Shown here piece by piece: positions 22,499 through 24,114 of a DNA stretch of 24,114 bases. Under the pieces are notes generated by a model. It was given only the letters and a program-made list of their open reading frames with translations. It had not been told where the DNA came from and did not search any database. Source of the DNA: UBA11524 sp051883695. Its GTDB lineage: Bacteria > Bacillota > Clostridia > Christensenellales > Aristaeellaceae. The number at the start of each line of letters is the position of its first letter. Positions within the stretch are counted from its first letter, which is position 1. The stretch covers positions 1-24,114 of the forward strand of contig JBJEUF010000018.1 of the NCBI GenBank assembly GCA_051883695.1, given 5' to 3'. A program made the position numbers and the translations under genes.

Positions 22499-23145
22499 TG
22501 ATTCGCTGCATCGGACATGCCGAATTCCTGCTGGAGCTGGAGAACGGCCTGCGCATCGTGACGGATCCCTATGACGCGTCCTGCGGCTACCCCATCGTCC
22601 GGACGCAGGCGGAGATCGCGCTGGTATCCCACGGACATCATGACCACAGCGCGGTGGAGCATGTGGAGGGCCTGGAACGCGTGGTGGATCAGCCCGGCGT
22701 ATATGAGCTGGACGAGGATGTGCGGGTGATTGCCGTGCAGGCCGACCACGATGACGCGGGCGGCAGCAAGCGGGGCAAAACGCTCCTGTTCTGTGTGGAG
22801 GCCGAGGGACTGCGCGTGATGCATCTGGGCGATCTGGGCTGTCTGCCCACGGCGGAGCAGCTGGCTGCGCTGGGCCGGGCGGATGTGCTGATGGTTCCCG
22901 TGGGCGGTTATTACACCATTGACTCGCCGATGGCAAAGCGGGTGGCGGAGCTGCTCCACGCCCGCGTCGTGCTTCCCATGCACTACAGAACCGGCGCCAA
23001 TGCGGATTGGCCGATTGCGGGTGTCGACGCATTCACCGCGCTGTGCGACGAGCCTGTAGAATTTCTGAATGTGCTGCGCGTTGCCAGTGGGGATTTGTCC
23101 TGTCAGCCGGCAGCGGCGGTGCTGAAGCCGCAGAGCCTCGCTTGA
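22495..23145 (+). CDS. Metallo-beta-lactamase fold hydrolase (UlaG-like)
   Basis: 216 residues. The MBL signature SHGHHDHS lies at residues 45-52 (HxHxDH with His46, His48, Asp50, His51), then the DLGCLPT Asp-turn (VMHLGDLGCLP) and LPMHYR near the C-terminus supplies the last metal His. This is the UlaG/YtkL-like branch of the superfamily: N-terminal IGHAEFLLELENGLRIVTDP strand-turn-strand and VPVGGYYTIDSP. Substrate unknown; a cytoplasmic hydrolase. ATG at 22495 (GGAGG 8 bases upstream) overlaps the previous gene by 4 bases. Last gene of the operon; no clear terminator follows within the next 100 bases. Confidence 0.92.
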   Translation: MMIRCIGHAEFLLELENGLRIVTDPYDASCGYPIVRTQAEIALVSHGHHDHSAVEHVEGLERVVDQPGVYELDEDVRVIAVQADHDDAGGSKRGKTLLFCVEAEGLRVMHLGDLGCLPTAEQLAALGRADVLMVPVGGYYTIDSPMAKRVAELLHARVVLPMHYRTGANADWPIAGVDAFTALCDEPVEFLNVLRVASGDLSCQPAAAVLKPQSLA

Positions 23146-23494
23146 CCCTGCGCCGCCCTGCGACCGGCAGCCGGGCGACCTCACGCAAAACAGCAAACAA
23201 ACATGGATGCGGCCAAAGGGTTGGAGGGGACGAGCGGAAAGCTCCCTCCTCGCCTCCGCAGAAGCGAAACACCCCCTCTTGCACAGGAATTTCGTGTCTG
23301 CGGGCGCACCCAAAGGGCTTTCCGACACCCAACACCGCTTGTCGCTTGCCTTTGGCAGCTCCCCGCAGGAGAGACGCTCCTGCACGATGCCTCATGGAAA
23401 CCTTCGGCCCGCACATATGGGAACGATGACTGCCTGCTGAAGCATTGCACAATCCGGTATTTCGACTGAAATCGCCCCGTTCCGGCAGGATGTA
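23146..23494. other. Gene-free stretch, possible dispersed repeat or remnant
   Basis: About 350 bases without a supported gene. An 88-codon frame (23203-23469, plus) has no ribosome site and unremarkable composition, and minus-strand frames have none either. Several inverted repeats occur, e.g. GCAGGAG/CTCCTGC (23365-23371 with 23377-23383) and GTGTC/GACAC, but none has the T-run of a terminator. The CDS-like density of frames and lack of a coding start make it look like decayed or non-coding DNA; I see no RNA-gene signature I can name. Confidence 0.35.
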
Positions 23495-23523
23495 TTGACA
23501 TTTCAGGGATGATTGTGTATATT
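23495..23523 (+). promoter_or_regulatory. Promoter of the XRE-type regulator
   Basis: Consensus -35 TTGACA (23495-23500), a 17-base spacer and -10 TATATT (23518-23523), about 45 bases before the start codon. Confidence 0.85.
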
Positions 23524-23567
23524 GTAGGCAACGGTGTGTCGCAGACAAATCATACGGAGGAATGCAT

Positions 23568-24044
23568 ATGGGCAAGAAGGTTGGCAAGCTCATCAAGGCA
23601 GCGCGAACGGATGCGGACATGACGCAGGAGCAGCTGGCACGGCGGATCAGCGGCTTGTCGGCAAATGACATCAGCCTGGCAGAGCGCGGTGAAAAGGATC
23701 TGACGCAGGCGCAGCTCAAGGCGATTGCCAAGGCCACGGGCGTGACGCAGGCTTCGCTGATCAACGCCGCGAAGGAGGAAAGCGGCGCGGCGGCGAAGCA
23801 ATCGACCACGGCGAAGAAAACCACAGCCGCAGCGAAGAAGACATCTGCCGCAGCAAAGCCCAAAACGCCCAGCAACGCCAACACCACCATGAAGGTCACC
23901 GCGACGGAGAAGAAGCTGATTGAGGCATATCGCCTGGCGGATTCCGACGCGAAGAAGCGGGCGATGTCCCTGCTCAAGGGCGAGGGCATCGACCTGGGCG
24001 ATGTGGTGGAGGACGTGATCGGGAACCTGCTGGGCAAGAAATGA
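23568..24044 (+). CDS. XRE-family HTH protein with histone-like Lys/Ala linker
   Basis: 158 residues. The start is ATG 23568 (GGAGG 7 bases upstream); the ATG six bases earlier is only one base from the ribosome site. Residues 1-65 form a lambda-Cro/C1-type helix-turn-helix (KLIKAARTDADMTQEQLARR, LSANDISLAERGEKDLT, LKAIAKATGV). Residues about 70-105 are a low-complexity Lys/Ala/Thr linker resembling bacterial histone-H1-like or AlgP-type tails (TTAKKTTAAAKKTSAAAKPK). The C-terminus (108-158) is a separate helical segment with TATEKKLIEAYRLADSDAKK and LKGEGIDLGDVVEDVIGNLL, perhaps for oligomerisation. It has its own promoter and terminator, so is monocistronic. Target unknown; the basic linker suggests extra non-specific DNA binding. 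Confidence 0.9.
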   Translation: MGKKVGKLIKAARTDADMTQEQLARRISGLSANDISLAERGEKDLTQAQLKAIAKATGVTQASLINAAKEESGAAAKQSTTAKKTTAAAKKTSAAAKPKTPSNANTTMKVTATEKKLIEAYRLADSDAKKRAMSLLKGEGIDLGDVVEDVIGNLLGKK

Positions 24045-24061
24045 GCCTGTTGGAGCAGGAT

Positions 24062-24104
24062 GCAGCTCGCTGTTGTCGGTGCGGATGACAGCGAACTGCT
24101 TTTT
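24062..24104 (+). terminator. Intrinsic terminator of the XRE gene
   Basis: GCAGCTCGCTGT (24062-24073) pairs with ACAGCGAACTGC (24088-24099), 12 bases with one C-A mismatch, followed by five T and about 18 bases after the stop codon. Confidence 0.88.
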
Positions 24105-24114
24105 CCGGCGAATT

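Noticed and set aside
23203..23469. An 88-codon plus frame in the spacer
   Set aside because: No ribosome site, no recognised motif, and competing open frames in other phases.

Overview
The window is high-GC, gene-dense chromosomal DNA, almost certainly from a member of the Bacillota, class Clostridia. Support for this comes from strong AGGAGG-type ribosome sites before nearly every gene, sigma-A style promoters, a SPOCS/LysM spore-associated protein, the XpaC-TelA pair, the coaE plus membrane-anchored SLT transglycosylase pair, DUF1934, and a TM1266-type [FeFe]-hydrogenase regulator. No rRNA, tRNA, CRISPR array, phage gene or insertion sequence is visible. I place it no lower than Clostridia.

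Layout, left to right. (1) 1-531: the end of an ATP synthase operon (atpD C-terminus, then a very short atpC) with an intrinsic terminator. (2) 5188 down to 591, minus strand: a five-gene operon of a VTC-domain protein, a DUF4956 membrane protein, a beta-helical carbohydrate-binding lipoprotein, a phosphodiester glycosidase (NAGPA) protein and a small four-helix membrane protein. It looks like a cell-surface polymer or polyphosphate system with no assigned function. (3) 5313-7451, plus strand: a promoter and a structured leader with an intrinsic terminator just before the ribosome site (a candidate riboswitch or attenuator), then a TM1266-type regulator, an ABC solute-binding protein and an ABC permease. 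No ATPase gene follows. (4) 10506 down to 7500, minus: a MATE exporter and an M32 carboxypeptidase. (5) 14741 down to 10716, minus: coaE, SLT transglycosylase, family 5 solute-binding protein, histidine phosphatase, then a terminator. (6) 16188 down to 14908: LemA-like and TPM-domain proteins. (7) 18682 down to 16336: xpaC and telA. (8) 18941-20479, plus: SPOCS-LysM protein. (9) ispE (minus) diverges from a plus-strand operon of DUF1934, an unrecognised 166-residue protein and a metallo-beta-lactamase-fold hydrolase. (10) A 420-base spacer, then a monocistronic XRE-type regulator with a histone-like Lys/Ala-rich linker and its own promoter and terminator.

Most of the window is housekeeping and cell-envelope biology (ATP synthesis, CoA, isoprenoids, wall remodelling). 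The two places where something undescribed may lie are the VTC/DUF4956/NAGPA operon and the leader RNA at about 5349-5490 upstream of the TM1266/ABC genes. Many long open frames lie antisense to real genes; these are shadows created by strong GC-rich codon bias and are not annotated.
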